Shown piece by piece: positions 14,450 through 24,225 of a stretch of 32,864 bases of DNA; within the stretch, counting starts at the first letter, position 1, and every line of letters starts with the position of its first letter. Position numbers and translations under genes: made by a program. The notes beneath the pieces were generated by a model. That model ran no database searches, had not been told where the DNA came from, and saw nothing but the letters and a program-made list of their open reading frames with translations. The stretch covers positions 1 through 32,864 of the forward strand of contig JAGKQJ010000032.1 of NCBI GenBank assembly GCA_017898095.1, written 5' to 3'. The stretch comes from Bacillaceae bacterium Marseille-Q3522 (GTDB lineage: Bacteria > Bacillota > Bacilli > Bacillales > Cytobacillaceae).

Positions 14450-17400
14450 ATGAAACAAATTGTCAGGTTTAAATGGCCGATCGTAAGTGTATGGGTGTTA
14501 TTAACAGTTCTATTGCTTGTTTCGATGCCGAATCTGGATGAACTTGTAAGGGAAAAAGGGCAAGTAACTGTTCCGGAAGGGTATATATCAAGTGAGGCTA
14601 TTGATTTACTAAATGAATTAGACAATACAAGTGAAGACGAAATGTCCGCAATTGTAGTCTTTCATGAGGATAATGAGTTAAACAGTGAACAAATGCAAGA
14701 AGTAGAAAAAGGAATTAACGAACTCGAATCTAGGGAAAGTGAATTGGGAATCACAAATATTCTTTCCCATCTTAACAATGAAGAGTTAAAAGATCAGTTA
14801 ATTTCTGAAGATGGAACAACCGTTTTAACACTTGTAACTCTGGAAACAGGAGATAGAACGGAAGAAGAAGTACGAAATCAATTAACCGATGCCTTAAGCG
14901 ATGTAAATGTCGATACGTACTTAACCGGGTCTGAACTTATTTTGGAAGATTTTATTATCACGACACAAAATGGAGTTCAGAGAACGGAAGGTATTGCCGT
15001 TGCGTTTATCATTATTGTGTTGATAATTGTGTTTCGCTCTCCGGTTGCACCGCTTGTTTCCTTAACATCCGTTGGGGTTACTTATTTAGCATCTTTAGGG
15101 ATTGTCACCCTTTTGGTGGATCATTTTAATTTCCCTTTTTCAAATTTTACGCAAATTTTCTTAGTCATTGTGTTATTTGGAATTGGGACGGATTATAATA
15201 TTTTGCTGTTTACTAGGTTTAAAGAAGAATTAGCAAAACAGGAAACGGTTCTGGGAGCAATTATCCAAACATATAAAACAGCAGGGAAAACAGTATTATA
15301 TAGCGGCACAGCCGTTTTTATCGGTTTTATTGCCTTAGGGCTGGCCGAATTTAAATTATTTCAATCGGCTTCAGCTGTAGGAATCGGAGTTGCTGTTCTT
15401 ATTCTCGCTTTATTTACGATTGTTCCGATTTGTATGGCTCTGCTGGGCAAAAAGTTATTCTGGCCGTCAAAGAACAATGCGGGTCATAGTGAGAACAGGC
15501 TGACTTCGATGATTACGAGGTTTTCCGTACAAAAACCAATATTAGGTGTGATCATCACGCTGGTCATATGTGTCCCGGTTTTATTTTTCTATAATGGACA
15601 ATTGTCCTATAATTCTCTGAAAGAGATTAATGATTCATATCCTTCCGTTGAAGGAATCAATATCGTTTATGATCATTTTCCTCCAGGTCAGGCATTACCA
15701 ACAAATATCGTTTTAGAAAGTGATCATCCGTTAGATTCAAATACTTCATTGGCACTTATTGATGAAGTAACCGAAGCGATTCAGTCCGTTGAAGGAGTCG
15801 ATAAAGTCTACAGCACAACCCGCCCGCAAGGGGAAAAAATACCGGAACTGTATACGACTAACCAGGGAGAAACGGTAAGTAACGGTGTGCAGCAGGCAAA
15901 CGATGGTATTTTAACGATTAGAGATGGTTTGGCAGGTGCTGTCGAGGAAATCAGAGCTGTTCCAACCGAAGATTTTCAACAAGTTAATCAATTGATATCC
16001 GGAACAAGGGAAGTTCAGAATGGAATTGGACAATCCATTGAAGCACTCACGCTTATCCAAAATGGCTTAGAAGAAGGAGCAGACGGAACAGCGCAACTGC
16101 GGCAAGGAATGGACACGTTGAATAGTAATTTAACAGAACTTGTTCAGTCAAGCGCCTCCTTATCAAGCGGTGTCACAAAATTGCAAGAGGGTTATAATGA
16201 ACTTTATGCTAACTATGAGAAGATCGAACAATCTGTTCATGCGCTTATTGATTATTCGAATGCAATGAATGGCTATATCGCAAATATTGCCCAAACTCAT
16301 CCCGAGTTGATGACTGACAAGAGTTTCCTTGCTCTGCAACAAACTTCTGCAGGTTTGAATCAAGGGTTAAAACAATTATCCGCAGGAATAGAAGAAGCGA
16401 ATGGACATTTTGCGGGTGCAAACGAGCAATTAGGACAAGTAAATGAAGCGATCAAGCAAATAAATGCCGCTCAAGAGAAAATACTGGCAGGCTCGAAACA
16501 AATAGAGGAAAGCACGGGTAAGCTTGAAGCCGGACTAAGACAGGGAAGTCAAGGCCAGCAACAGGTAATTAACAGCCTCCCGGCATTATCCGCAGGACTG
16601 ACGCAAATCAATGATGGACAAACGCAGCTGCAAAACGGTTTGGGGCAGCTCGAAGCCAATATTGGTACGCTGGAAACAGGTTTGAGCGATGGTGTAAATG
16701 GGCTTAATGAAGTGAACAACGGTTTATCCGATGTCAATAAATACTTGGATGAAATGTCAGGATCGGGATCTGAATCGTTTTTTATACCGGAAGAAGTGTT
16801 GGGCGGAGAAGAATTTAAAACCGCGATGGATGCTTTTATGTCTGATAATCGGGAGTTAGTACAATGGACAACAATCTTGTCTGTTGACCCGTATGCAAAT
16901 GAAGCAATGGATGTCATCAACGAAATAAATCAGACATTTAAAGAAACGGTAAAAGGTACTGATTTTGAAGATGCTTCGTATGGAATCGGCGGTACTTCAT
17001 CACAAAATCAGGACTTAAATACAATTAATACCGGCGATTTTACGAAAACAGCTTCCATTATGTTAATCGGGATTTTACTTGTTTTATTTATGATTACCCG
17101 TTCATTCTGGAGACCGGTATTTATAATTGGCTCGCTTATTTTAGCCTACTATACGTCTTTAGCGGCGACAGAGCTGATCTTCAAAAACTTTACCGATTTT
17201 TCAGAACTAACTTGGACAGTTCCGTTCTTTTCTTTTATCATGACAGTTGCGCTTGGGGTAGATTACAGTATTTTCTTAATGATGCGCTTCCGTGAATATA
17301 AAGATTCGGACGCGAAGGAAGCGATCACGGAGGCAGTGAAGCATATCGGAGGAGTTATCATTTCTGCCGTTATCATTCTCTCCGGAACCTTTGCGGCAAT

Positions 17401-17539
17401 GTATCCTTCCGGCGTATTAACCTTAACGCAGCTGGCAACTGCCGTAATTATCGCACTGTTCCTGTTAGCATTTGTGTTTTTGCCAATGTTTTTACCAAGT
17501 TTGATTTCATTAACAGCCGGTAGAAAACGATCCAATTAA
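14450..17539 (+). CDS. MMPL/RND-superfamily membrane exporter with a heptad-rich extracellular domain
   Basis: The 1029-aa protein starts at ATG 14450 after AAGGTGAG. It has the two-fold MMPL plan: one helix (about 11-26), a first extracellular domain (about 27-175), five helices, then a seventh helix near residue 367. A very large second extracellular region (about 390-865) and five more helices follow. The proton-relay helices show FGIGTDYNILLFTRF and LGVDYSIFLMMRF. The second extracellular region contains a long alpha-helical section rich in leucine/glycine heptads and Gln/Asn (about 475-770), like YhgE/Pip-type proteins. Relatives are B. subtilis YdgH/YdfJ. It probably exports a lipid or amphipathic compound; the substrate is unknown. 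It follows the two-component genes and shares their upstream motif. Confidence 0.88.
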   Translation: MKQIVRFKWPIVSVWVLLTVLLLVSMPNLDELVREKGQVTVPEGYISSEAIDLLNELDNTSEDEMSAIVVFHEDNELNSEQMQEVEKGINELESRESELGITNILSHLNNEELKDQLISEDGTTVLTLVTLETGDRTEEEVRNQLTDALSDVNVDTYLTGSELILEDFIITTQNGVQRTEGIAVAFIIIVLIIVFRSPVAPLVSLTSVGVTYLASLGIVTLLVDHFNFPFSNFTQIFLVIVLFGIGTDYNILLFTRFKEELAKQETVLGAIIQTYKTAGKTVLYSGTAVFIGFIALGLAEFKLFQSASAVGIGVAVLILALFTIVPICMALLGKKLFWPSKNNAGHSENRLTSMITRFSVQKPILGVIITLVICVPVLFFYNGQLSYNSLKEINDSYPSVEGINIVYDHFPPGQALPTNIVLESDHPLDSNTSLALIDEVTEAIQSVEGVDKVYSTTRPQGEKIPELYTTNQGETVSNGVQQANDGILTIRDGLAGAVEEIRAVPTEDFQQVNQLISGTREVQNGIGQSIEALTLIQNGLEEGADGTAQLRQGMDTLNSNLTELVQSSASLSSGVTKLQEGYNELYANYEKIEQSVHALIDYSNAMNGYIANIAQTHPELMTDKSFLALQQTSAGLNQGLKQLSAGIEEANGHFAGANEQLGQVNEAIKQINAAQEKILAGSKQIEESTGKLEAGLRQGSQGQQQVINSLPALSAGLTQINDGQTQLQNGLGQLEANIGTLETGLSDGVNGLNEVNNGLSDVNKYLDEMSGSGSESFFIPEEVLGGEEFKTAMDAFMSDNRELVQWTTILSVDPYANEAMDVINEINQTFKETVKGTDFEDASYGIGGTSSQNQDLNTINTGDFTKTASIMLIGILLVLFMITRSFWRPVFIIGSLILAYYTSLAATELIFKNFTDFSELTWTVPFFSFIMTVALGVDYSIFLMMRFREYKDSDAKEAITEAVKHIGGVIISAVIILSGTFAAMYPSGVLTLTQLATAVIIALFLLAFVFLPMFLPSLISLTAGRKRSN

Positions 17540-17566
17540 AAAGTTTTAATGCTTAAAAAGTAACCA

Positions 17567-17612
17567 GGGATGTCTCACCGGACTTTTTCGTCCGGGGGGC
17601 ATCTTGTTTTTT
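17567..17612 (+). terminator. Terminator of the exporter gene
   Basis: The hairpin has GATG...CCGGAC (to 17583) pairing with GTCCGG...CATC (17590-17603), followed by TTGTTTTTTT. It lies between the convergent exporter and permease genes. Confidence 0.8.
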
Positions 17613-17659
17613 TATCGGAATTAAACTATTCATAATTCAGCTTGAAAGTCTTCTCTGTA

Positions 17660-19540
17660 TCACCAAACAGTTTTTATATATTTTCTCGTTGTTGCGATAA
17701 AATAAAGTCCGTAGATCACAATAAAAGTCAATATACTCGTAATTGCCGGTACGATAATCGGATAGTGTATCTTTTCGCTTAATACGTAAATCGCCACACA
17801 ACTGTGCATAATCCCGACAACGAGTGGGAGAACATAGGATATTCCGATTTGCTTGGAGACTGCTTTGACAGCTTCTTTTTTTGTCATGCCGAGTTTTTTA
17901 AGCATACTGTATTTGTTTTTATCTATATATGCCTCACTGACGAGTTTAAAATAGATGATGCTGCCGGTTGCCGCAATCGCTACGAGTGCTAAAAATGCAC
18001 CGAGAAAATAAATGATCCCAAATAAACTGTACGTTGATGTATCTTTACTAGTATTCACAAAAAGACTATCTTTCAATGAAGGAACACTTTGCAAATCGGC
18101 AGCTAATGCTTTTATATCATCCGTACTATTGATTTTTATGCCGTTAAATTCATATTCCTCGCTGCCGGCCATTAGAGTATTGTAATCTTCATCGCTTAAT
18201 ACAACACAAGGAGCAGGTAAGCCGTTTCCAAAAAGAGGCGTCTTATAATCTTCTTTTATTGTATAGTTTTGCTCATTTATCATCAATTTCGCACTTTTAT
18301 ATTCGACAAGACTAATCACAACTGTTGGCGTTTCTACATAGAGCACTTCATTTTTTGAAAGCCGTTCCGGTTCTATGTCTGTTTTAAGATCGTTACTAAT
18401 TCGCAAAAAATCAGAATACTTGATACCTATTGTTTCCTCATCGAATTTACCAAAGTCTGATTCCATAGATGTTTGAATCCTGAGAAATTTTGTGTTTTCT
18501 TCCAGAGTGATATCGTTTTTCTTTTCTTTCAGTTTATCTCTTACAGCTTGCTTCACATTCGTGTCAGCTGAGATATATGACAAATCAAAAGGCACTTGAA
18601 TAGAATCCCTGATTTCCACAAAATATCGCAAGGAAGCAACTGTTCCATAGGAAGTTAATGCTACTGCCGCGAGAATCGCTACTGCAGCTAATGCCCTGTA
18701 ATTATTTTTAATGCGAAAAGCAATGTTCGAGTAGCTGACAATATTAATGCCATTATATAAAAGTTTTTTTCTGTGTAAGAGAAACCGCATCAGAACAGAA
18801 AATGCCGATCCTAATAACCAGTATGTGCCTATTACCACAAATGCGATCGTGAAAGGAATATAGGTAAAAATTCTGCTACCTGTCGCATGTGTAATCAAAT
18901 AGTAGCCTGTACCAATAAGAATAACTGCCAATATCCCTTTTACATAATTTGCTTTCGGCAGCTGTTCTTCCCGATTCGAAGCATGAAATAAGTCGATCAA
19001 TTTACTTCTGGCAATATTGATATATCCCAATAAAGAATTAAGGAAAAAGATAACAATAAATGTAATGCCAGTTTCCAGTAGCGTTTCCGTTGATAATGAA
19101 AACCGGACAGTCATATTTAGTAAAGACACCTTTGCCAGCATCATTAAAAAAAGCTTATTAAAGATCACTCCGAGCAACAGTCCCGCTGCGACTGATGCCA
19201 TACCAATAAAGAGTACCTCAATTGCATAAATGAATCCGATTTGCGTATTAGATACGCCCATAAACGCATAAATGCCGATTTCTTTCTTCCTTTGTTTTAA
19301 AAAGAAAGACGTGGAAAACCAAATAAAGAATAGTAATAACAACAACATTAAATAGGAAACCGATGCAGAAGTAACTCTAATATATTCGTTCATGTTATTA
19401 GCTTTTTGAAAGTCGGGATTATATTTTATCGCGACCATGTTATAGTAGACCATTACCGAGAAAATCATGGACACGACATATATTCCATACATTTTTACAT
19501 TTCTTTTAAAATTTTGAAAAGCAATTTTAAAGGAGTTCAT
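17660..19540 (-). CDS. Bce-type ABC transporter permease (antimicrobial peptide resistance/sensing)
   Basis: Start at ATG 19540, 8 nt after GGGGGG, gives 626 aa and overlaps the ATPase gene by 14 nt; a longer frame starting at 19573 is less likely. The layout is that of BceB: about ten membrane segments with FtsX-like domains, and one large extracellular domain of about 200 residues in the second half (starting near RYFVEIRDSIQ). A motif typical of the family, KQRKKEIGIYAFMGVSNTQIG, follows the second helix. These permeases recognise cell-wall-active peptides such as bacitracin or lantibiotics, free their targets, and form a sensory complex with the BceS-like kinase. The particular peptide cannot be read from the sequence. 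Confidence 0.9.
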   Translation of the reverse strand: MNSFKIAFQNFKRNVKMYGIYVVSMIFSVMVYYNMVAIKYNPDFQKANNMNEYIRVTSASVSYLMLLLLLFFIWFSTSFFLKQRKKEIGIYAFMGVSNTQIGFIYAIEVLFIGMASVAAGLLLGVIFNKLFLMMLAKVSLLNMTVRFSLSTETLLETGITFIVIFFLNSLLGYINIARSKLIDLFHASNREEQLPKANYVKGILAVILIGTGYYLITHATGSRIFTYIPFTIAFVVIGTYWLLGSAFSVLMRFLLHRKKLLYNGINIVSYSNIAFRIKNNYRALAAVAILAAVALTSYGTVASLRYFVEIRDSIQVPFDLSYISADTNVKQAVRDKLKEKKNDITLEENTKFLRIQTSMESDFGKFDEETIGIKYSDFLRISNDLKTDIEPERLSKNEVLYVETPTVVISLVEYKSAKLMINEQNYTIKEDYKTPLFGNGLPAPCVVLSDEDYNTLMAGSEEYEFNGIKINSTDDIKALAADLQSVPSLKDSLFVNTSKDTSTYSLFGIIYFLGAFLALVAIAATGSIIYFKLVSEAYIDKNKYSMLKKLGMTKKEAVKAVSKQIGISYVLPLVVGIMHSCVAIYVLSEKIHYPIIVPAITSILTFIVIYGLYFIATTRKYIKTVW

Positions 19541-20291
19541 TGACATTGCCCCCCATTGATGCGACCATATCAATTATTCTTTGGAAAAATTCCTTTCTTG
19601 AATGATTTTTGTTCAGCTTCGCATGGATTTTTCCATCCTGGATAAACATAATTCGCTTGCAATAGCTGGCTGCAAATGCATCATGCGTAACCATGACAAT
19701 TGTCGTTCCATAGTTATTGCTCATCGTTGTCAGACATTGCAGCAATTCAGCGGATGATTTCGAGTCAAGTGCCCCAGTCGGTTCATCGGCAAAGATAACA
19801 GAAGGGGAGGTCATTAATGCTCTTGCGGCCGCTGTTCTCTGCTTTTGTCCTCCGGACAGCTGATATGGATATTTCTGCAGATGATCGCTTAAGCCTAAAA
19901 AGGCAGCTGTTTCGTTGACCTTTTTGATAATTTCTGCATGTTTCACCTTGCCAAGAGCAAGAGGAAGTGCGATATTGTCTTGGACGGACATCGTATCTAA
20001 TAAATTGAAATCTTGAAAAATAAAACTGATTTTATTTTTACGAAAATTGGCCAGTTCCTTTCCTTTTATATTGGTCATCTCTTTTCCTTCAAAGGAAAAG
20101 CTTCCGCCGGTCGCTGTGTCAATAGTAGAAAGAATGTTGAGAAGGGTCGTCTTCCCGGCACCTGAAGGACCCATAATCCCGAGAAACTCGCCTTTTTCAA
20201 TTTGAATGTCAATGCCATCTAAGGCAGTAGAAGTCATCCCTTTTGCACCATAAACCTTTGTTAAATTCTTTGTTTCAATCACGATACTCAC
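19527..20291 (-). CDS. Bce-type ABC transporter ATP-binding protein
   Basis: The 254-aa protein shows Walker A GPSGAGKTT, Q-loop FIFQDFNLLD, signature LSGGQKQR, Walker B VIFADEPTGALDS and the switch His in MVTHDAFAA. This is the LolD/MacB/BceA class that serves FtsX-like permeases. It starts at ATG 20291 with AGGAGGAAATCC upstream. Together with the following permease it forms the transporter of the Bce module. Its expression is likely driven by the BceR-type site at 20392-20405. Confidence 0.92.
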   Translation of the reverse strand: MSIVIETKNLTKVYGAKGMTSTALDGIDIQIEKGEFLGIMGPSGAGKTTLLNILSTIDTATGGSFSFEGKEMTNIKGKELANFRKNKISFIFQDFNLLDTMSVQDNIALPLALGKVKHAEIIKKVNETAAFLGLSDHLQKYPYQLSGGQKQRTAAARALMTSPSVIFADEPTGALDSKSSAELLQCLTTMSNNYGTTIVMVTHDAFAASYCKRIMFIQDGKIHAKLNKNHSRKEFFQRIIDMVASMGGNVNELL

Positions 20292-20391
20292 TTGGATTTC
20301 CTCCTGTATTTCGATTAACTAGCATACTTTCATGTTAACTTCCGCTTTAATGTCCTGCCATCGAATGCAGGTTACATATTTCTTGTTAACA

Positions 20392-20405
20392 TTACATTTA
20401 TGTCA
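20392..20405 (-). promoter_or_regulatory. BceR-type operator
   Basis: On the minus strand the sequence TGACA-TAAA-TGTAA matches exactly the published Bce-type response regulator consensus TnACA-N4-TGTAA. It lies about 100 bp upstream of the ATPase start, in the gap between the kinase gene and the transporter genes, as in characterised bceRS-bceAB loci. A possible -35 TTAACA follows closely. The local BceR-like regulator is the expected binder. Confidence 0.7.
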
Positions 20406-20419
20406 CTTTACATGGGTTC

Positions 20420-20443
20420 AAAACGATCAAAGTCCATCGTTTT
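20420..20443 (-). terminator. Weak hairpin after the kinase gene
   Basis: AAAACGAT and ATCGTTTT form an 8-bp stem with an 8-nt loop just past the end of the kinase gene, with a TTTT end but no long T-run. It may partly separate regulator/kinase transcription from the transporter genes. Confidence 0.4.
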
Positions 20444-20484
20444 CGTATGAAAGTTAACGAATGAGAACAAAAGGACAGGACGGT

Positions 20485-21528
20485 TCAACTTTGCACAACC
20501 GCTTTAAAATAATCAGATAGCTTGTAAAAGACAAGCGTCAACTCAGTGAAGCTCCCTTCCTTAGAGGAAACAAAAATATCATGACGGAGTTTATGAGCCA
20601 TTTTTTGCGAAAGATATAGTCCCATACCGGTAGACCGGGCTATTTTTCTTCCGTTTTCACCGGTAAATCCTTTATCAAAAATTCTGCTGATGTCCTTTTC
20701 ACTAATGCCAATGCCATTATCTTTAATATGCAGCCGGACCAGTTTCTCATTTTCCTCAGCACGAATTTCTATTTTCCCGCCTTGTCCGACATACTTGCAG
20801 GCATTATTTATGATTTGATTGATGATATAGGATAGCCATTTTTTATCTGACATAACATCGTAATGTAAATGACCCAGCTTTATCTCGATTTTTTTGGCAA
20901 TAAATAATTGCGCATTGCTTTTGATAATATCTTTTATCAGTCTTTCGATATTTATCTCGCTAATTTGCAGATCTTCTGCGTAACTGGCCGACCTGCTCGT
21001 GTACAAAACCTGATGAATGAGAAACTTTATTCTTTCAATCTCCAACCGCAGTTCTTCTGAAAGACGATGATTTTCATTCGCTGGGTTGTTTTCCTCTATT
21101 TTGTCCGCGATCAGTTCGCATACGGCAATCGGCGTTTTTATTTCATGAACCCATTTCATGATATAGTCATTTACTTCCTCTAAATTTTGTTTCACCGATT
21201 TTACGTTCTTTTCCATTTCTTTGTTCTTGAGTTGTACGATCTCTTTGATAAGCTGTATTTCAAAAGATGTATTTATATCTTGCAGCACAGCTTCTATCGG
21301 TGTCCCTTTATGTATGGCATCGAGCAATTCGCTGTAGGTATTTTTCCATTTGCGATAATCGATGATAAGAAATAATAGGGAGATAAACAACAATAAAAAA
21401 TCCAAGTAGAGGATATCAACTGCGGATGCTTGAATCGGTGTACTGGTTAGTAAAATAAGATTGACAACTGCAAAAATACTAAAAAAATAGCCAATTTTTA
21501 AAAAGTTGTTTTTTAAATAGGTAATCAT
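20485..21528 (-). CDS. Bce-type (intramembrane-sensing) histidine kinase
   Basis: The 347-aa kinase has two N-terminal membrane segments (about 11-29 and 39-57) joined by only about 10 residues, so it lacks a sensor domain. It fits the BceS class, which senses through its partner transporter. The HisKA site is His128 (KWVHEIKTPIAV). The ATPase domain shows NNACKY (N box), DNGIGISEKDI and GFTGENGRKIARSTGMGLYLSQ (G2). Its ATG overlaps the regulator stop (ATGA), so the two are co-translated. It should activate the adjacent regulator when the permease is engaged by a peptide. Confidence 0.92.
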   Translation of the reverse strand: MITYLKNNFLKIGYFFSIFAVVNLILLTSTPIQASAVDILYLDFLLLFISLLFLIIDYRKWKNTYSELLDAIHKGTPIEAVLQDINTSFEIQLIKEIVQLKNKEMEKNVKSVKQNLEEVNDYIMKWVHEIKTPIAVCELIADKIEENNPANENHRLSEELRLEIERIKFLIHQVLYTSRSASYAEDLQISEINIERLIKDIIKSNAQLFIAKKIEIKLGHLHYDVMSDKKWLSYIINQIINNACKYVGQGGKIEIRAEENEKLVRLHIKDNGIGISEKDISRIFDKGFTGENGRKIARSTGMGLYLSQKMAHKLRHDIFVSSKEGSFTELTLVFYKLSDYFKAVVQS

Positions 21529-22199
21529 TTTATCGTATACCCGTTTCCTTTTTTTGTTATGATGTAATCTTTTAGTCCAATATCCGTTAGCCTCGAACGC
21601 AGCCTGTTTATGTTTACAGTCAGTGTATTATCATTAATAAACGTGTCATCTTCCCACAATGCGCGCATGATTCTCTCCCGTGAGATCGTTTTTCCCCGGT
21701 TTTTCATTAATAACACCATTATTTTAAATTCATTTCTCGTTAATTCGATTTTTTGTTCCTGATAATGAAGCAAATGGTCCGTCAGATCGAGGATAACACC
21801 GTCACATTCTATCAAATCGACAGCATCGTCATGATAAGCGTACGCTCTTCTCAGAAGTGCATGAATTTTCGTAATAAGGATATCCATCGAAAAAGGTTTT
21901 GTTATATAATCATCGCCGCCATTATTGATTGCCATCATAATATCCATATTTGTATCCCGGGAAGAAAGAAAAACAATCGGCACTTTCGAAAGCTCTCTAA
22001 TTTTATTGCACCAGTAAAAGCCGTCAAAATACGGTAAATTGATATCCATCAAAACAAGGTGTGCCTTTGAGTTCACAAACTCCGCGGTGATGTTCTCAAA
22101 ATGATTCACTACAGCTGTTTCATAGCTCCATTTATGTAAGCCGTCAGCGATATTCCGGCACAGTGCTTCGTCATCTTCTACTAACAAGATCTTATACAT
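21525..22199 (-). CDS. Bce-type OmpR-family response regulator
   Basis: The 224-aa protein starts at ATG 22199 after AAAGGAGCG. The receiver has Glu8-Asp9-Asp10, phospho-acceptor Asp52 (LMDINLPYFDG) and Lys in YITKPF. The winged-helix domain has LTRNEFKIMVLLM and NTLTVNINRLRSRL, and the C-terminus GNGYTIK is typical of BceR relatives. It is expected to bind the TGACA-N4-TGTAA site upstream of the transporter genes. Confidence 0.92.
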   Translation of the reverse strand: MYKILLVEDDEALCRNIADGLHKWSYETAVVNHFENITAEFVNSKAHLVLMDINLPYFDGFYWCNKIRELSKVPIVFLSSRDTNMDIMMAINNGGDDYITKPFSMDILITKIHALLRRAYAYHDDAVDLIECDGVILDLTDHLLHYQEQKIELTRNEFKIMVLLMKNRGKTISRERIMRALWEDDTFINDNTLTVNINRLRSRLTDIGLKDYIITKKGNGYTIK

Positions 22200-22360
22200 T
22201 GCTAAACGCTCCTTTAAAGAGGTTGTTCAAAAATCACTTATGAAAAGCGGCGAGTTGCTTCTTATTCGTTACCTTCCGGACTTTCGTTTTAGTATCTGTG
22301 TATTTTTTCAGAGGGGAAAGCTTTTGCTTATCCTGTTACGATTCAGTTGTTTCTATTTTC

Positions 22361-22389
22361 ATTATAAAATGAATCGGGAATGCGAACAA
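22361..22389 (-). promoter_or_regulatory. Promoter of the regulator/kinase operon
   Basis: On the minus strand TTGTTC (22389-22384) and TATAAT (22366-22361) are 17 bp apart. This gives a 5' leader of about 155 nt before the regulator. In the 348-bp gap 22200-22547 the only other element I see is the lipase terminator. Confidence 0.6.
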
Positions 22390-22412
22390 ATCTCTTTTTT
22401 GATGGGAACATG

Positions 22413-22439
22413 AAAAAAAGGAGCCGGAAGGCTCCCTTC
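22413..22439 (-). terminator. Terminator of the lipase gene
   Basis: On the minus strand GGAGCC-TTCC-GGCTCC is followed by TTTTTTTC, a compact standard terminator about 110 nt after the lipase stop. Confidence 0.85.
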
Positions 22440-22547
22440 AACAAAATAGGTAATATTCGATTTCAATGTCTTCAGGAATAATTTTTCAATAAGCGGAAGT
22501 CGATTTTCCAGCACATTTCCCGAGTTTTTGAGCAGACTGAAAAGCGT

Positions 22548-24047
22548 TCACTGATAAAAAGCGCGGCCGTTTTGATCGACATAAACGGATTTAATGATCG
22601 TTCTTTGGAATTTGTTGTTGTTGTTTTGTTTGCCTTCCAGATTGATTGTGATATTGTAAACACCTTCCCCAAGTTTAGGAAGTTGATAGGTTGACAGACC
22701 TGAGTTCTTTACTTTTATGTTACCCTGTTTCAGTTTCCCGTTTTTATAGTATTCAATCGTCATATCAGATTTTACTTGCAGTTTGCTGTCTTTTGAAAAA
22801 AGCTTTACCTTGCTGCCGTCGAGGTCGATACTCAGGCTGTTTTGCAGCGGGCTGTCAAATGTAACATTTAATAAATAATGTTCCTGCTGTTCTGAGTTTG
22901 CTTCCAGTTTCCATTCTCCAGCTGCCGGCTGCGAAATCGAGATGGAATGGTGATAAGCACCTTGAAAAATGGCATTTTCATCATTTTCAACTGTAAATGC
23001 TGTATATTCTTTACCAGATGGATCTGTTAGTTTCAGATCCGTTTTTTTCTGATCACTCATCCAGTCAATTGTAATCTGATTCACACCATCTTCTACATAG
23101 ATGGATTGCTGATGTTTCCCGATATATTCTCCTCCCCTAACAAAAGACGAAGGCAAATCTGCAGGAACAGAAATTGCTTCCGCATTCTGAGACTGAATAC
23201 CTGCTCCGGCAGGTGCATTTTCATTTAAATAATTGCGAAACAAGTTAAACGTGGAAGAGCCTTCTTTAATGGTGGTATGATTCCAGTCGCCGATTCTGAT
23301 TTGTGTGCTATTTGGAAGTCGTGAACTTGTCGTTGTCACAACTCCATCATTAGAACCATACATACTTAAATACAAACCGCCCCAATAAAGCGAGCTTCCA
23401 AAGCTGCCCCATTTCGTTCCGCCAAATGTATAAAAAGGAACCTTGCCAATATTAGCATGATCGTCTGTTTGCGAGCGGAAATTGCTCATATATCCGGTTT
23501 GCAAAGAATAGGTAGCATCATTTCTGCTTCCTAAAATAGCTGCTAACCAGCCTGCCCAACTGCTGTAAGCAAGATTGGCTAATTGCGATCCATGGTGAGG
23601 CGATGATAAAGTAATGACTCTTTCTACATAAGGGTAGGCATTATAATGAACAAGTGCCGATTGGGTATCGACGCCCCCTTTACTGTGGGCGACAACGACC
23701 ACTTTTTCGCCAAAAAAATTGTATATGTCACGAATTTTTTCTGCTAAAAGGGAACCGTTATCCCACATATTCTTTGTCGGATATAGATCGATAAAGGCAG
23801 TTTCATAACCGTTTTGCAAAGCAGTATCATACATGTTGTTTCCATCCCACCAGGTACCCGATGAACTGTTAAAGCCGTGGACAAACAGAATCGGATGTTT
23901 TTCCGGCGCAACATAAGAAGGTGTTGTTCCAACATACCATTGACCGGGTACACCGGAAGGATCCCCTTTTCCAAAAGATCCTGCTTGGATCAAAGATGGG
24001 ACAAAGAAGAAAACAGTGACAAGCACGATAAACATTTTTTTGAACAT
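22548..24047 (-). CDS. Secreted alpha/beta-hydrolase lipase/esterase with C-terminal beta domain
   Basis: The 499-aa protein starts at ATG 24047 after GGAGCGAGG. It has a Sec signal peptide (about 1-22, ending near IQA) and a lipase domain to about residue 275. The oxyanion region is FVHGFNSSSGTWW, the nucleophile elbow AHSKGG gives Ser122, and Asp234 (YGSNDGVV) and His257 (GDWNHTTI) are the likely acid and base. The remaining 220 residues are beta-rich and look like one or two adhesion or prepeptidase-like domains, perhaps for substrate or wall binding. It ends with DQNGRAFYQ. It should act outside the cell on esters such as triglycerides. It is a single gene with its own promoter and terminator. 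Confidence 0.88.
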   Translation of the reverse strand: MFKKMFIVLVTVFFFVPSLIQAGSFGKGDPSGVPGQWYVGTTPSYVAPEKHPILFVHGFNSSSGTWWDGNNMYDTALQNGYETAFIDLYPTKNMWDNGSLLAEKIRDIYNFFGEKVVVVAHSKGGVDTQSALVHYNAYPYVERVITLSSPHHGSQLANLAYSSWAGWLAAILGSRNDATYSLQTGYMSNFRSQTDDHANIGKVPFYTFGGTKWGSFGSSLYWGGLYLSMYGSNDGVVTTTSSRLPNSTQIRIGDWNHTTIKEGSSTFNLFRNYLNENAPAGAGIQSQNAEAISVPADLPSSFVRGGEYIGKHQQSIYVEDGVNQITIDWMSDQKKTDLKLTDPSGKEYTAFTVENDENAIFQGAYHHSISISQPAAGEWKLEANSEQQEHYLLNVTFDSPLQNSLSIDLDGSKVKLFSKDSKLQVKSDMTIEYYKNGKLKQGNIKVKNSGLSTYQLPKLGEGVYNITINLEGKQNNNNKFQRTIIKSVYVDQNGRAFYQ

Positions 24048-24069
24048 TTTTCCTCGCTCCTTTAGAAAA

Positions 24070-24097
24070 ATAGTATGAAGAATGATAATGTTTGCAA
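24070..24097 (-). promoter_or_regulatory. Probable lipase promoter
   Basis: On the minus strand TTGCAA (24097-24092) and TACTAT (24075-24070) are 16 bp apart, directly before the lipase start, leaving a short leader that contains the ribosome binding site. Confidence 0.4.
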
Positions 24098-24225
24098 TCT
24101 TTGAAGTTTTTACTATATAAATATAGCGGATTAAAGTGTTGGAATAAATGGCATTTTAAAAAAACAAGCAAAAAGTATGAGACAATTTTTAAAATTCATG
24201 CAAAAAGTACCATACAGAATCCCGA

